DNA of 64,000 nucleotides from Deltaproteobacteria bacterium UBA4427 (GCA_002390675.1 DGPZ01000192.1:1-64000); one strand, 5' to 3'; positions 42,820 to 51,882 are shown, counted from the first letter of the stretch. The notes: a model not told the origin generated them from the letters alone. Translations and numbers: made by a program.

Positions 42820-44568
42820 TTACCCTTCAGCCTGATTCGCTAGGTGTACGAAGGACGAAGCGACTGCTGCTTCCCAAGCTTGCGCGAATCTTGCCGGGAG
42901 ATCGTCCCGCAGAAGTGCGCCGGGCTCAAGGAAGTCGACGATCTCGCCGTAGTGCCGCGTATCCAACTGCGAGACACGTCGCGTTACGTGCCACGGGCGA
43001 AGCTGTGACGGGTCCGACAACCCTGCGGCCCCCATCAAGTCGACCGCCGCATGAACGGTTTCCGCCTGGTAGCGCGCCACACGTTTCGACTTTTCTGTCA
43101 CGACCAGTCCCGCCGTGAGAGACGGCTTCTGTGTCGCGATACCGACGGGGCAATCGTTGCTGTTGCACTTTCGTGCCTGGATGCAGCCCATCGACATCAT
43201 CATCGAGCGCGCGGCGCATCCCAGATCCGCACCGAGGGCGATCAACTTGGTGAGCGCAAACCCGCTCACGATTTTCCCGGATGCAATGATCTTAATCTGA
43301 TCGCGCAGTCCGACCCCGACCAGCGAGTTTTGAACGAAGGTAAGTCCCTCGACAAGCGGACAGCCTAGGCTGTTCGAAAACTCGAAGGGCGCGGCACCCG
43401 TGCCGCCTTCACCGCCGTCGACCGTAATAAAGTCGGGGACCTGCCCCGTCTCGAGCATCGCCTTACAGATCGCCAAGAATTCTCGCCGCTTGCCTACGCA
43501 GAGCTTGAAACCAACTGGCTTTCCCCCTGAGAGTTCACGCAGTCGCGTAACGAATGCGAGAAGTTCTATCGGCGTCGAGAAGGCAGAATGCGCTGGCGGA
43601 GAAATCACATCTGCACCCATGCCCACGCCACGAATAGCCGCCACTTCGGGCGTGATCTTCGCTCGGGGCAAGATGCCTCCATGCCCTGGTTTCGCGCCCT
43701 GTGAGATCTTGATCTCGATCATCTTCACAGCATCAAGCTTTGCGCATTCTGCGAATGCGTCGCTATCGAACCCGCCCTGTTCGTTGCGGCAGCCGAAATA
43801 GCCTGTACCGATCTGCCAAATCAAGTCGCCGCCGTGGAGATGATGCGGACTGATTCCCCCCTCACCAGTGTTATGTGCGAAGCCACCTTCTGCAGCACCC
43901 TTATTGAGGGATTCGATCGCCTTACCAGAAAGCGCCCCAAAGCTCATCGCCGAGACATTAAAAATCGATGCCGAATAGGGCTTCGCACATCGGCCTTTCC
44001 CGATCGACACACGGGGGCTTACCTCGCGAGGCGCAACGGGCGCCATCGAATGGTTGATCCATTCGTACCCCTCACCGTAGACGTCTCTTTGCGTTCCGAA
44101 GGGCAGGCTGTCAAGCGCACCCTTAGAGCGCTGATACACCAGCGCGCGTTCTTCGCGGTTGAAGGGGCGGCCGTCGGAATTCGACTCGACGAAATACTGT
44201 TGAATTTCCGGGCGGACCTCTTCCATGATGTAGCGCGCGTGCCCGATCACTGGGAAGTTTCTGCGAATCGCGCGCTTCGTCTGAAGCATATCGATCGTGC
44301 CTAGCATGATGATCGGTCCGGCTACAAGGAAGCCGTACCAAGCCAGAGGCGTGAGATAGATCGCGCCCACGAGCCCTGCCGTCACGACACACGCCGAGGA
44401 GACGAAAATCGAACGGGCCGATACGCCGCCTTTCGACACGCTCCAGATACTTAGCACCGAGAGTGGGCCAACAACTAGGAATGCGAATAGTGCCGGCGGC
44501 CAAATCTGCGCGAGGGCGATTAGGCCGGCAATCACAATAACGTTCAGGGTCACGAGGATGGATTGCAT
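42820..44568 (-). CDS. FMN-binding glutamate synthase family protein with membrane N-terminus
   Basis: Related to the FMN/synthase domain of glutamate synthase (GltB) and archaeal-type GltS, without the glutaminase domain. About 92 residues at the N-terminus hold four hydrophobic segments (from SILVTLNVIVIAGLIALAQI on), so it is membrane-bound. Then come the FMN domain (GGISPHHLHGGDLIWQIGTG, KISQGAKPGHGG, VDGGEGGTGAAP) and the cluster motif CIQARKCNSNDCPVG (three cysteines, spacing of 5 and 4) for a [3Fe-4S] cluster. The family's true reaction is often not known. 582 residues, ATG at 44568. Two LLM genes lie upstream on the same strand; a palindrome lies in the 164-base gap. Confidence 0.9.
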   Translation of the reverse strand: MQSILVTLNVIVIAGLIALAQIWPPALFAFLVVGPLSVLSIWSVSKGGVSARSIFVSSACVVTAGLVGAIYLTPLAWYGFLVAGPIIMLGTIDMLQTKRAIRRNFPVIGHARYIMEEVRPEIQQYFVESNSDGRPFNREERALVYQRSKGALDSLPFGTQRDVYGEGYEWINHSMAPVAPREVSPRVSIGKGRCAKPYSASIFNVSAMSFGALSGKAIESLNKGAAEGGFAHNTGEGGISPHHLHGGDLIWQIGTGYFGCRNEQGGFDSDAFAECAKLDAVKMIEIKISQGAKPGHGGILPRAKITPEVAAIRGVGMGADVISPPAHSAFSTPIELLAFVTRLRELSGGKPVGFKLCVGKRREFLAICKAMLETGQVPDFITVDGGEGGTGAAPFEFSNSLGCPLVEGLTFVQNSLVGVGLRDQIKIIASGKIVSGFALTKLIALGADLGCAARSMMMSMGCIQARKCNSNDCPVGIATQKPSLTAGLVVTEKSKRVARYQAETVHAAVDLMGAAGLSDPSQLRPWHVTRRVSQLDTRHYGEIVDFLEPGALLRDDLPARFAQAWEAAVASSFVHLANQAEG

Positions 44569-44634
44569 GCTTGCACGCTCTTTCGTTGAGTTCAGATGAG
44601 CTTCGATACCGGGCGATCAGGATCGTGACCGATA

Positions 44635-44649
44635 GCTCTTCAGAAGAGC
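44635..44649. repeat. Small inverted repeat
   Basis: GCTCTTC (44635-44641), one base, GAAGAGC (44643-44649). It lies 67 bases upstream of the FMN-binding glutamate synthase-like gene, beside the perfect palindrome at 44674-44689. Confidence 0.6.
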
Positions 44650-44673
44650 AACTTGAAATATATGGCGCATCAC

Positions 44674-44689
44674 CCGAGTCATGACTCGG
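44674..44689. promoter_or_regulatory. Perfect 16-base palindrome, possible operator
   Basis: CCGAGTCATGACTCGG is fully palindromic with no spacer, in the 164-base gap between the LLM gene (ends 44733) and the FMN-binding glutamate synthase-like gene (starts 44568), both on the minus strand. It is 106 bases upstream of the latter. A site for a dimeric regulator is one reading; the regulator is not known. Confidence 0.45.
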
Positions 44690-44732
44690 ACGCTAAACCG
44701 ACAGAACTGGCTGCTTTAGCGCTTGAAGCCGC

Positions 44733-45602
44733 TTAGCCGAGCCCTACCTCTTTGGCCTGATCCTCGAGGAAGGAAATAATGCCCCCAGCACCGCCGCCGC
44801 CGGTATTCGCCATGTCTTCGAAGCCACGCATCACGATCAAACGGTCGACACCCAGATCTTCGTAACGCTTCGCGGTATCCGCATCGACGGCCCCAGGCGG
44901 CGTGATCGAAATCGTGAGAGGCTCGAGGCCTTCGCGACGCTCAGTGCTCTTTGCGGTTTCCTTCAGAGATTTAACAGCTTGTTCCGTCGCATTGAGATCC
45001 TGAAAGAAGCCGTACCAACCATCTCCTTGCTCCACCGCACGCCGAAGCGCGGGGGCAGACATTCCGCCAACCAATATCGGAGGATGCGGATTCTGAACCG
45101 GAAGCGGTCTGGACTGAATGCCTGAGAACTTCGTGAACTGCCCGTCGAAGCTCGGCTGCTCTTGCGTCCAAAGGGTTCGAATCACTTCTATGTGTTCCGT
45201 AGTCCGAGCGCCACGCTCTTCGTATGGAATGCCAAGCGCCTCGAACTCGCCGGGCACATAACCGACACCCAAGCCGAAGATCAGACGGCCCTTCGAAAGC
45301 ACGTCTACGCCCGCGAGTTCCTTCGCCAAGACGATCGGATTCCGCTGGGGAAGCAAGATGATCCCGGACCCGAGCTTAATCTTCTCCGTCTTGCCGGCGG
45401 CGAACGCGAGGGTCGTCACGGTATCCACGAAAGGCGCGTGCGGCGGCACGGGGGATGGCGCCTCTTGCGGGTCGATTAACACCACGTGCTCACCCGTCCA
45501 GATTGACTCGTAGCCCAGTTGCTCAGCCGCGACAGCGACATCTGCAATTGCGTCCGCATTGTCGAGCGCGCCTATGTTCAGTCCGAAGTATCCAAAATCC
45601 AT
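44733..45602 (-). CDS. LLM class F420-dependent oxidoreductase
   Basis: A TIM-barrel LLM oxidoreductase of 289 residues. Features include AEQLGYESIWTGEHVVL near the N-terminus, GSGIILLPQRNPIVLAKELA, LGVGYVPGEFEALG and HPPILVGGMSAPALRRAVEQG with GDGWYGFF, which are the standard TIGR03619-like features (the cis-peptide and cofactor regions). ATG at 45602, N-terminus MDFGYFGLNIGA. A second LLM gene lies 47 bases upstream on the same strand, so they are most likely co-transcribed, perhaps with the FMN-binding glutamate synthase-like gene downstream. F420 use is inferred from family. Confidence 0.9.
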   Translation of the reverse strand: MDFGYFGLNIGALDNADAIADVAVAAEQLGYESIWTGEHVVLIDPQEAPSPVPPHAPFVDTVTTLAFAAGKTEKIKLGSGIILLPQRNPIVLAKELAGVDVLSKGRLIFGLGVGYVPGEFEALGIPYEERGARTTEHIEVIRTLWTQEQPSFDGQFTKFSGIQSRPLPVQNPHPPILVGGMSAPALRRAVEQGDGWYGFFQDLNATEQAVKSLKETAKSTERREGLEPLTISITPPGAVDADTAKRYEDLGVDRLIVMRGFEDMANTGGGGAGGIISFLEDQAKEVGLG

Positions 45603-45649
45603 ATTGTGATCCTTGCCTTTGCTTAAGGTCGCAGAAAAGTACTGCGCGC

Positions 45650-46678
45650 CTAATCCATCACCACTTCGGCGATTGCCTTAAGCGATTCCGGATCCTGCGC
45701 GTGTAGGTTCATCGTCGTCACTCGGCTTTCCTTCCAAGCCTGCAAACGATCACGGATGCGCTCCTTCGGACCAATCAAGCAGATCTCGTCGATGAACTCA
45801 TTCGGGACCGCCGCAATGGCCTCGGCCCGTTCACCGGCCAAGAAATGGTCCTGAATCTTCTGGGCCTCTTCGGGATACCCCATACGGCCCATCAGGTCCT
45901 TATGGAAGTTGCGGTCCTTGCTGCCCATACCCCCGATATAGAAGCCGAGCATGGGACGCTGCGCGTCAAAAGCGGCCTCGAGATCGTCCGTCACACTCAC
46001 GGTCACGCCCTGCACTATGTCGAAATCATCAGGCGCGTTCACGAGAGAATCCGCATAGACCTCTTCGCGATAGGGCGTGTACCAGAGAGGAATCCAACCG
46101 TCACAAACCTCGGCTGCAAGCGCCACGTTTTTCGGCCCTTCCGCGCCCAGGTAAATCGGGAGATCAGAACGAAGCGGATGCGTGATCGGCTTGAGCGGCT
46201 TTCCCATTCCCCAACTGCCTTCGCCTTTATACGGGAGCGGGTAGTGCGGACCCTCATTCGAAACCGGCTCTTCCCGGCGCATCACCTGGCGAATGATGTC
46301 GATATACGCGCGGGTGCGTGAAATCGGCTTACTGAACGACTGGCCGTACCATCCCTCCACGACCTGCGGCCCAGAGACACCTAGACCAAGCATCAGTCGA
46401 CCTTCAGTCAAATGGTCCAAGGTGAGAGCATGCATGGCGGTGGACGTCGGCGTCCGCGCGGAAATCTGCACGATCGATGTGCCGAGCTTCAGCTTCTTCG
46501 TATGCGCGCCTATCCACGCGAGGGGCGTGAAGGCATCTGAGCCCCAGGCTTCTGCAGTCCATGCGGAATGAAAGCCGAGGCTCTCCGCGGTCTTCGCAAC
46601 CTCGAGAAAGTTGGGCGGCGGCTGGGCTTGCCAATAGCCAAACATGATTCCGAAGCGAAGAGAATTGCGCGCGCTCAA
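45650..46678 (-). CDS. LLM class F420-dependent oxidoreductase
   Basis: A larger LLM oxidoreductase (342 residues). Motifs: FGIMFGYWQAQPPPN, AKTAESLGFHSAWTAEAWGS, GTSIVQISARTPTSTAMHAL, LGVSGPQVVEGWYGQSF and a central IYLGAEGPKNVALAAEVCDG, with the C-terminal part KERIRDRLQAWKESRVTTMN. This matches the MSMEG/TIGR03564-like mycobacterial-type F420 subgroup. Start TTG at 46678, with TAGGAGACACA just upstream, a good ribosome site. First gene of the minus-strand run with the LLM gene at 44733. Confidence 0.9.
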   Translation of the reverse strand: MSARNSLRFGIMFGYWQAQPPPNFLEVAKTAESLGFHSAWTAEAWGSDAFTPLAWIGAHTKKLKLGTSIVQISARTPTSTAMHALTLDHLTEGRLMLGLGVSGPQVVEGWYGQSFSKPISRTRAYIDIIRQVMRREEPVSNEGPHYPLPYKGEGSWGMGKPLKPITHPLRSDLPIYLGAEGPKNVALAAEVCDGWIPLWYTPYREEVYADSLVNAPDDFDIVQGVTVSVTDDLEAAFDAQRPMLGFYIGGMGSKDRNFHKDLMGRMGYPEEAQKIQDHFLAGERAEAIAAVPNEFIDEICLIGPKERIRDRLQAWKESRVTTMNLHAQDPESLKAIAEVVMD

Positions 46679-46974
46679 ATGTGTCTCCTAGGGATTTGTC
46701 GAGGGATTGATCCGATGCGTGCTCTGACGGCAGCCTCGGACCACCGATCATAGCCCTCCGAGTTCCTGGCGGAAGCGCGTCTTCGGTAACCGCTAAAAGG
46801 TCTCAGAGACGCACGATCAGGACTCAGGAAATAAATCGAATCTTTCGATGCGCCCGAGATTACGCTCTTTGTCGGAGCCGAACCCAATTTTGCGGAGGCC
46901 GTAGAATAGGATCGACCCCCACGGCTCCCCTACCCGCCCGAGAACGGCCCTGCTCAGCCTGCTAGCCTAATCCC

Positions 46975-47538
46975 ATGTCGACCGAAATGGATCCGCGCCT
47001 ATCCGCCCTCCTCGACAAGCAGGCAATCGAGGAGGTCGTCCTTCGCTATTGCCGAGGGATCGACCGGCGGGACTTCGCGCTCGTACGTAGCTGCTACCAC
47101 CCCGATGCTGAAGACCATCACGGCAGTTTCTCGGGAAGCGTCGACGAATACATCGCCTGGGTCGACAAGCTTACGTCCCGCTACCTTTGGACCATGCACT
47201 TCGTCGGCAACGTGCTCATCGAACTCGGCGACGAGGACGGGATCGCCATATGCGAGACCTACGGTGTATCGCTTCATCGAAGCGACGATTCGCGTCCTTT
47301 CATGAATCTCGCCACCGGCTTCCGCTATCTCGACCGCTTCGAGCGACGCGGCGGAGACGGAGATGGGACCGAACCCGAGTGGCGAATCGCTCGGCGCGAT
47401 GCGATCGGCGAATGGTCGATTCCGATTCCAGAGGGCGCTTGGTGGGAGATTCCCGAAGACCACCCTACGGGTCATCGAGATGCAAGCGACGCGATCTACC
47501 GACTACTTAGTTCGATTGGCCGGACGACCGCGCATTAG
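46975..47538 (+). CDS. SnoaL-like (NTF2 fold) protein
   Basis: A third NTF2-fold protein, 187 residues. The domain opens LLDKQAIEEVVLRYCRGIDR, then FALVRSCYHPDAEDHHGSFSG, the typical SnoaL_4 order (helix, RGIDRxD, then YHPDAxxxHG), with a later strand FRYLDRFERR and a C-terminal WRIARRDAIGEW. The pattern is close to dehydratase/isomerase relatives of the actinobacterial and proteobacterial type. His and Asp in DHHG and the first helix may line the cavity. ATG at 46975, start MSTEMDPRLS; no strong ribosome site. Followed by an enoyl-CoA hydratase gene 102 bases later in the same direction, which suggests acyl-CoA metabolism. Confidence 0.85.
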   Translation: MSTEMDPRLSALLDKQAIEEVVLRYCRGIDRRDFALVRSCYHPDAEDHHGSFSGSVDEYIAWVDKLTSRYLWTMHFVGNVLIELGDEDGIAICETYGVSLHRSDDSRPFMNLATGFRYLDRFERRGGDGDGTEPEWRIARRDAIGEWSIPIPEGAWWEIPEDHPTGHRDASDAIYRLLSSIGRTTAH

Positions 47539-47640
47539 ATCCGTCGGGAAACGATTTATCAAGGGACGTAGTGGTCCACCTTAAGCGCATCGCACCGAGA
47601 CCGCTCATTCCTCGCGAAGCCCAAGCAGGAAAGGATTTCC

Positions 47641-48456
47641 ATGGAGTTCAGCAGGATCGCATTTGCCAAAAAGGACGGCGTCGTCCAGATCACGCTCAAT
47701 CGACCGGATCGCCGAAACGCCCTCAGCCCGCGGATGGCGGAAGAACTCACCCAGGCTCTGCGGCGAATAGAGGGTGATCGCGCGGTCCGTGTCGTGGTGC
47801 TGCGGGGCACCGATGGCCACTTTTGCTCGGGAGGCGATCTAGCACCCGACGATATGCCGGAAAATGCGAATCCCGACTTGGCCCCAGCCTCGCCCGCGGC
47901 CGCGGTCCTCGATCTCATGAACCGTATTTACGGCGACGCGATCCGGACACTGCACGGATTTCCGAAGCCCGTTGTTGCGTTGGTGGAAGGCGTTGCGGCT
48001 GGCGCCGGCGCGAACCTCGCCTTTGCCTGCGACCTAGTCTATGCGGCGCGCAGCGCACGCTTTTCTGAGATTTTCGTGAAGCGTGGGATCTCGCTCGACT
48101 GTGGTGGATCCTGGCTATTGCCTCGGCTCATAGGACTACAAAAGGCTAAGGAACTCGCGTTCTTCGGCGACTTCATTTCCGCCGACGAAGCGCATAACGC
48201 CGGCCTCGTAACCCAAGTCTACGAGGACGATTCCTTTGAAACCTCCGCTGCGGAACGAATTGCGACCCTCGCCACAAGGGCTCCTGTCGCACTCACGCAA
48301 ATCAAACAAAGCCTGCATCGATCGATGGAACTCGGCCTCTCCGAGGCTCTGGAAATCGAAGCAGTGTCCCAGGCTGCGCTGACCGCAACTGAAGATGCCG
48401 CTGAGGGAATGCGCGCCTTCATCGAGAAGCGCGAGCCGAATTTCCTAGGACGTTAG
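47641..48456 (+). CDS. Enoyl-CoA hydratase/isomerase family protein
   Basis: A crotonase-fold protein (271 residues). The oxyanion motifs are GHFCSGGDL and EGVAAGAGANLAFACDL; then SARFSEIFVKRGISLDCGGS contributes the acid region, with Glu at the first catalytic position and Asp (LDCGG) at the second, as in PaaG-like enzymes. The following LLPRLIGLQKAKELAFFGD is the usual trimer helix region. It hydrates or isomerises enoyl-CoA in beta-oxidation. The ATG at 47641 has AGGAAAGG upstream. Probably follows the SnoaL-like gene in a short run, 102 bases apart. The exact substrate is not clear. Confidence 0.92.
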   Translation: MEFSRIAFAKKDGVVQITLNRPDRRNALSPRMAEELTQALRRIEGDRAVRVVVLRGTDGHFCSGGDLAPDDMPENANPDLAPASPAAAVLDLMNRIYGDAIRTLHGFPKPVVALVEGVAAGAGANLAFACDLVYAARSARFSEIFVKRGISLDCGGSWLLPRLIGLQKAKELAFFGDFISADEAHNAGLVTQVYEDDSFETSAAERIATLATRAPVALTQIKQSLHRSMELGLSEALEIEAVSQAALTATEDAAEGMRAFIEKREPNFLGR

Positions 48457-48700
48457 GTCTGAAAGCTTTCTCGTCCAAGCTCTTCATTAGAAACACTAAC
48501 TTCACGGCGAATAGAACCTGCTAGATGCTGAGCTCCCGCAAGTAAAGGCCTCTGCCCTATTCGTCTCGGCACTGAAACGGATGTGCCAGACTTGAGACCA
48601 CCAAAACCGCGCCCCTTGCATTCCCTATGACATCCCTCTGAAAAGCGTCGCGGGACTTCAAGCCAATCATCCCCTACACCGAAAAGTGATTTCGCTAAAC

Positions 48701-49720
48701 ATGCACCAGACTTCCCCAGCCACTTTCCATATGGAGCATGTATTCGGTGACGTGCGGCCCTTCGCCCAGTGCCACGCGGCAACGCTTTTACCGCTCTCTC
48801 GCGGGCGCATATTGCTCGCGTGGTTCGGTGGAACATGGGAGTCCCACGAAGACGTCTCGATTTGGGCATCTACGCGCACCGAAGCGCCCCCCGGTGACAC
48901 AAGAGTGTCCCACTGGAGCTCCCCTCAACGAATCGCCAAGATCGCGAATGAGCCCCACTGGAATCCGGTCCTCTTTTCTCTTGGTGAGGACAGAGGCATC
49001 GCGCTTCACTTCAAAGTGGGCGACAGCATCCGACGATGGCGCACCCATCAACAACAGTCCCAAGACGACGGAGTGACGTGGACAACTGCAACTGAACTTG
49101 TTCCAGGGGATCGTGGTGGGCGAGGTGCTGTGCGTTGTAAGCCGATCCAGCTTCGTTCGGGAGACTGGCTCGCGGGCGCTTCCCGCGAGCGATGGCGCCA
49201 CTGGAGCGCATTTTTTGATCGCAGTGCTAATGGGACATCCGATTGGCGGTCCACGGGGGCGGTTGGAATCGATCGCAAACACTTTGATGGGAAAGGGCTG
49301 ATCCAACCGACGCTATGGGAATCCGAACCGGGATATATCCACGCCCTCTTTCGATCTACCGCGGGACATATTTACCGAAGCGACTCTGTCGACGACGGAC
49401 GTCACTGGTCCACTGCGGCTCCGACCGCAGTGCCAAATAACAACTCAGGAATTGATGTTGTCCGGCTAGCCGACGGAAAATTGGCCCTCGCGTGCAATCC
49501 GGTGCCAGGAAATTGGGCGGCGCGCACACCGCTCTCCATCCTATTCTCAAATGATAATGGCGTGACCTGGCCCGAGCGGCTCGACGTCGAAACGGAGCCA
49601 GGGGAGTTTTCTTACCCGGCGCTCGTATGCCACGAAGACGGACTCGCTCTTGCGTATACCTGGAATCGGCGAAGGATCGCATTCGTCCAGATTGCTAGCG
49701 AAGCAGTGCCCAACTTCTAG
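48701..49720 (+). CDS. Sialidase-fold (BNR/Asp-box) protein
   Basis: A six-bladed beta-propeller protein like GH33 sialidases (BNR_2 type). Three Asp-box motifs are visible: SQDDGVTW, SVDDGRHW and SNDNGVTW (SxDxGxxW form). The early segment LLAWFGGTWESHEDVSIWAS contains the conserved FGG-type turn. No signal peptide is present, so the enzyme would be cytoplasmic, which is unusual for sialidases; relatives annotated as exo-alpha-sialidase without signal peptide occur in bacteria, and their sugar is not known. ATG at 48701 (339 residues; a GTG 15 bases earlier is in frame). It stands alone after the enoyl-CoA hydratase and has a gap of 244 bases. Confidence 0.8.
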   Translation: MHQTSPATFHMEHVFGDVRPFAQCHAATLLPLSRGRILLAWFGGTWESHEDVSIWASTRTEAPPGDTRVSHWSSPQRIAKIANEPHWNPVLFSLGEDRGIALHFKVGDSIRRWRTHQQQSQDDGVTWTTATELVPGDRGGRGAVRCKPIQLRSGDWLAGASRERWRHWSAFFDRSANGTSDWRSTGAVGIDRKHFDGKGLIQPTLWESEPGYIHALFRSTAGHIYRSDSVDDGRHWSTAAPTAVPNNNSGIDVVRLADGKLALACNPVPGNWAARTPLSILFSNDNGVTWPERLDVETEPGEFSYPALVCHEDGLALAYTWNRRRIAFVQIASEAVPNF

Positions 49721-50220
49721 CCTCAGCATTAGTTCGGCGACCCACCCGCTGTCGCCCCTGCCCCTGACCAACTCTTCGCGGCGAATTCGCACGGCGAAGG
49801 TTCGACAGCGAAGAGCAACGCCCGTAACGACATTCTTCGCTTGTTCGAGCCTCGCGCGAATGAGTGCATCTCGAAACGATCGGATCGAGACGTGAGCGCT
49901 TCGAGCAGCCTGCTATAGGTCGAAGTTGTGGTAGATCGTTCCGCCGACAGCGACTCCAGGCGTTCTTTGCAAGCCTCGATCAGTTCCTCCGGCACATCAC
50001 TGAATCGGATATCCCAGCCTGCCGCGCCACGGCTCGATACCCCTTCGTCAACCTGCTCGTCCACACCCCACCCCCCGCTGAGCAGGCGAGAAACGGCACC
50101 CTACGAATCGAAACGGTGCTCCGCGGCGCAGCCTGAATCGGGCGAAGCCCCTATCCTTTCCAAAACCGCGATCGTCTTTCGCGTCATCTCATCTCTTCGC
50201 ACCCCAGGAGCATCCTCACC
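49721..50220. other. Region with doubtful coding capacity
   Basis: About 500 bases between the sialidase-fold gene and the SDR. A minus-strand frame, 49729-50064 (GTG start), would encode 111 residues with a plausible helical stretch (DVPEELIEACKERLESLSAE) but no known domain and no ribosome site. Overlapping plus-strand frames look random. I do not call a gene. The promoter of the SDR should lie near its end, with the ribosome site CCAGGAGC before 50221. Confidence 0.3.
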
Positions 50221-51174
50221 ATGGCCAACTCGTTCGGCGCCGACACCACAGCAGAAGAAGCAGCCGGAGACGTCGACCTCTCCGGCAAGACCATCGTGCT
50301 GACCGGCGGCTCCGCCGGCCTAGGCGTTGAAGTGGCCCGGGTACTCGCCAAGCGAGGCGCACGCGTTGTGAGCGTCGTTCGTGACCGCGCTAAGGGAGAA
50401 GCAGCCGCAACCCGAATCCGCGAAGCCGTGCCTAACGCCGATATCGAATTCGCAGAGCTTGACCTGTTCGACTTGGACAGCGTTCGCAAAGGTGCCGACG
50501 ACATCGCCGCCCGCTTCCCGAAGATCGATCGACTCATTAATAATGCCGGCGTCATGATGTGCCCGCTCGGCCGCACCAAAGAAGGCCTAGACACTCAACT
50601 CGGAACTAACCACCTCGGGCATTTTGTCCTGACGGCTCGCTTAATCGACAGCCTCAGCGCCGCAACACCTGCCCGCATCGTCAACCTCTCAAGCGGCGGG
50701 CATAGGCTTTCGCCTTTGCGCTTCGAGGATCCCTTTTTTGAGCGCGACGAATACAACAAGTTCACCGCATACGGCCAGGCCAAGACGGCCAACGTCCTCT
50801 TCAGTGTCGCCCTGGATAAGCGCTTCAAGGATCGCGGCATCAGGAGCTACGCAGTGCATCCGGGCGCGATTCAGACTGAACTCTCCCGACACATGGACAG
50901 AGACGACATCAAAACGCTCATGAGCAGTCGACCGCAGAACGAACCCATGAAGTTCAAGACCCTAGAGGCCGGTGCCGCCACTACGGTCTGGGCTGCGACC
51001 TCTACCGAGCTCGACGGCCAGGGCGGCGTGTACTGCGAAGACTGCAACGTGGCAGACGTGATCGAGAAACCCGGAGCCAGCTTCGGCGTCGTCTCCTGGG
51101 CGGTCGATGGTGAAGCGGCCGAGAAGCTGTGGACGCTGAGCGAGCAATGGTCGGGGCAAGCCTTTCCCGCCTAA
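50221..51174 (+). CDS. Short-chain dehydrogenase/reductase, retinol-dehydrogenase-like
   Basis: An SDR of 317 residues in the RDH11-14/WW-domain-oxidoreductase-like branch. The cofactor motif is VLTGGSAGLGVEVA, followed by SVVRDRAKGE (Arg near the 2'-phosphate, which suggests NADP), NNAGVMMCP, and the catalytic Ser in NLSSGGHRL with YGQAK. The C-terminal part YCEDCNVADVI is the classical ending of this branch (YxxDC). ATG at 50221, ribosome site AGGAGC. The N-terminal 20 residues (NSFGADTTAEEAAGDVDLSG) are not part of the fold. It could oxidise or reduce hydrophobic alcohols or aldehydes. Stand-alone gene. Confidence 0.92.
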   Translation: MANSFGADTTAEEAAGDVDLSGKTIVLTGGSAGLGVEVARVLAKRGARVVSVVRDRAKGEAAATRIREAVPNADIEFAELDLFDLDSVRKGADDIAARFPKIDRLINNAGVMMCPLGRTKEGLDTQLGTNHLGHFVLTARLIDSLSAATPARIVNLSSGGHRLSPLRFEDPFFERDEYNKFTAYGQAKTANVLFSVALDKRFKDRGIRSYAVHPGAIQTELSRHMDRDDIKTLMSSRPQNEPMKFKTLEAGAATTVWAATSTELDGQGGVYCEDCNVADVIEKPGASFGVVSWAVDGEAAEKLWTLSEQWSGQAFPA

Positions 51175-51360
51175 CGACAATCGAGGCGTCCGGGGCTTAA
51201 AAACAGGCGGGTGGGTAAAAGTTCGCTCGACTCAGGGACGCTCTCACCCTCTCTCACCACCGTGCCGCCCTCGCATTCGCCTGCGGGCTCGCGACGTTAC
51301 AACCGATTTGGCTCACACTTCTGCACACGCTCGCAACTCCTGCCCTCATAGAGGCCTAAC

Positions 51361-51882
51361 GTGACTGACCAAGTCGTAATTCGCGCAGGACGACATTCGG
51401 ATCTAGCCACGCTGGTCGCAATCTATAATCACTACGTGGTCCATACCCACGCAACGTACGACACGGAACCCATATCGATGCGCGACCGCGAAGAGTGGCT
51501 CGCGCAGTATCAAGAGACGGGCCCACACAGGCTGTTCGTGGCCGAATGTGAAAACGACGTGATCGGATATACGACAAGCTCCGTTTTTCACCCGAAGCCG
51601 ATCTATCGTCACTCAATCGAAATCGGCATCTACGTGGATCCTGATTATACGGGGTCCGGTATCGGCTCTAAGCTCTACGAAACGCTCTTTACAGCTCTCG
51701 CCGAAGAGCCCGACGCGGAGCGCCTAGTCGCTGGCATCACCTTGCCTAACGAGGCTTCCGTCGCGCTCCATCAAAAGTTTGGATTCGAAACCGTCGGCAC
51801 CTTTCATCGCGCCTCGGATCGACGCGGTGAATTCTATGACCTTTGCTGGTTCGACCGTTCCGCCCGCCCAACCACTTCATAG
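51361..51882 (+). CDS. GNAT family N-acetyltransferase (phosphinothricin acetyltransferase-like)
   Basis: A GNAT acetyltransferase of 173 residues. The pattern VIRAGRHSDLATLVAIYNHY with VVHTHATYDTEP is the typical N-terminus of the PAT/MnaT group, and IEIGIYVDPDYTGSGIGSKL contains the acetyl-CoA pyrophosphate loop (GSGIG). Then VAGITLPNEASVALHQKFGF and GEFYDLCWF follow, where the family has the substrate-binding His and a conserved Phe-Tyr. The GTG start at 51361 begins MTDQVVIR; the ribosome site is weak. Such enzymes acetylate phosphinothricin or amino-acid derivatives (methionine sulfone); the native target here is not known. Stand-alone gene. Confidence 0.88.
   Translation: MTDQVVIRAGRHSDLATLVAIYNHYVVHTHATYDTEPISMRDREEWLAQYQETGPHRLFVAECENDVIGYTTSSVFHPKPIYRHSIEIGIYVDPDYTGSGIGSKLYETLFTALAEEPDAERLVAGITLPNEASVALHQKFGFETVGTFHRASDRRGEFYDLCWFDRSARPTTS

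Noticed and set aside
45171..45190. GGTTCGAATC, like a tRNA T-arm
   Set aside because: It lies within the LLM coding sequence and the rest of a tRNA cloverleaf is absent.
49729..50064. Minus-strand frame of 111 codons
   Set aside because: GTG start, no ribosome site and no family; plausible helical segment only, so not called.
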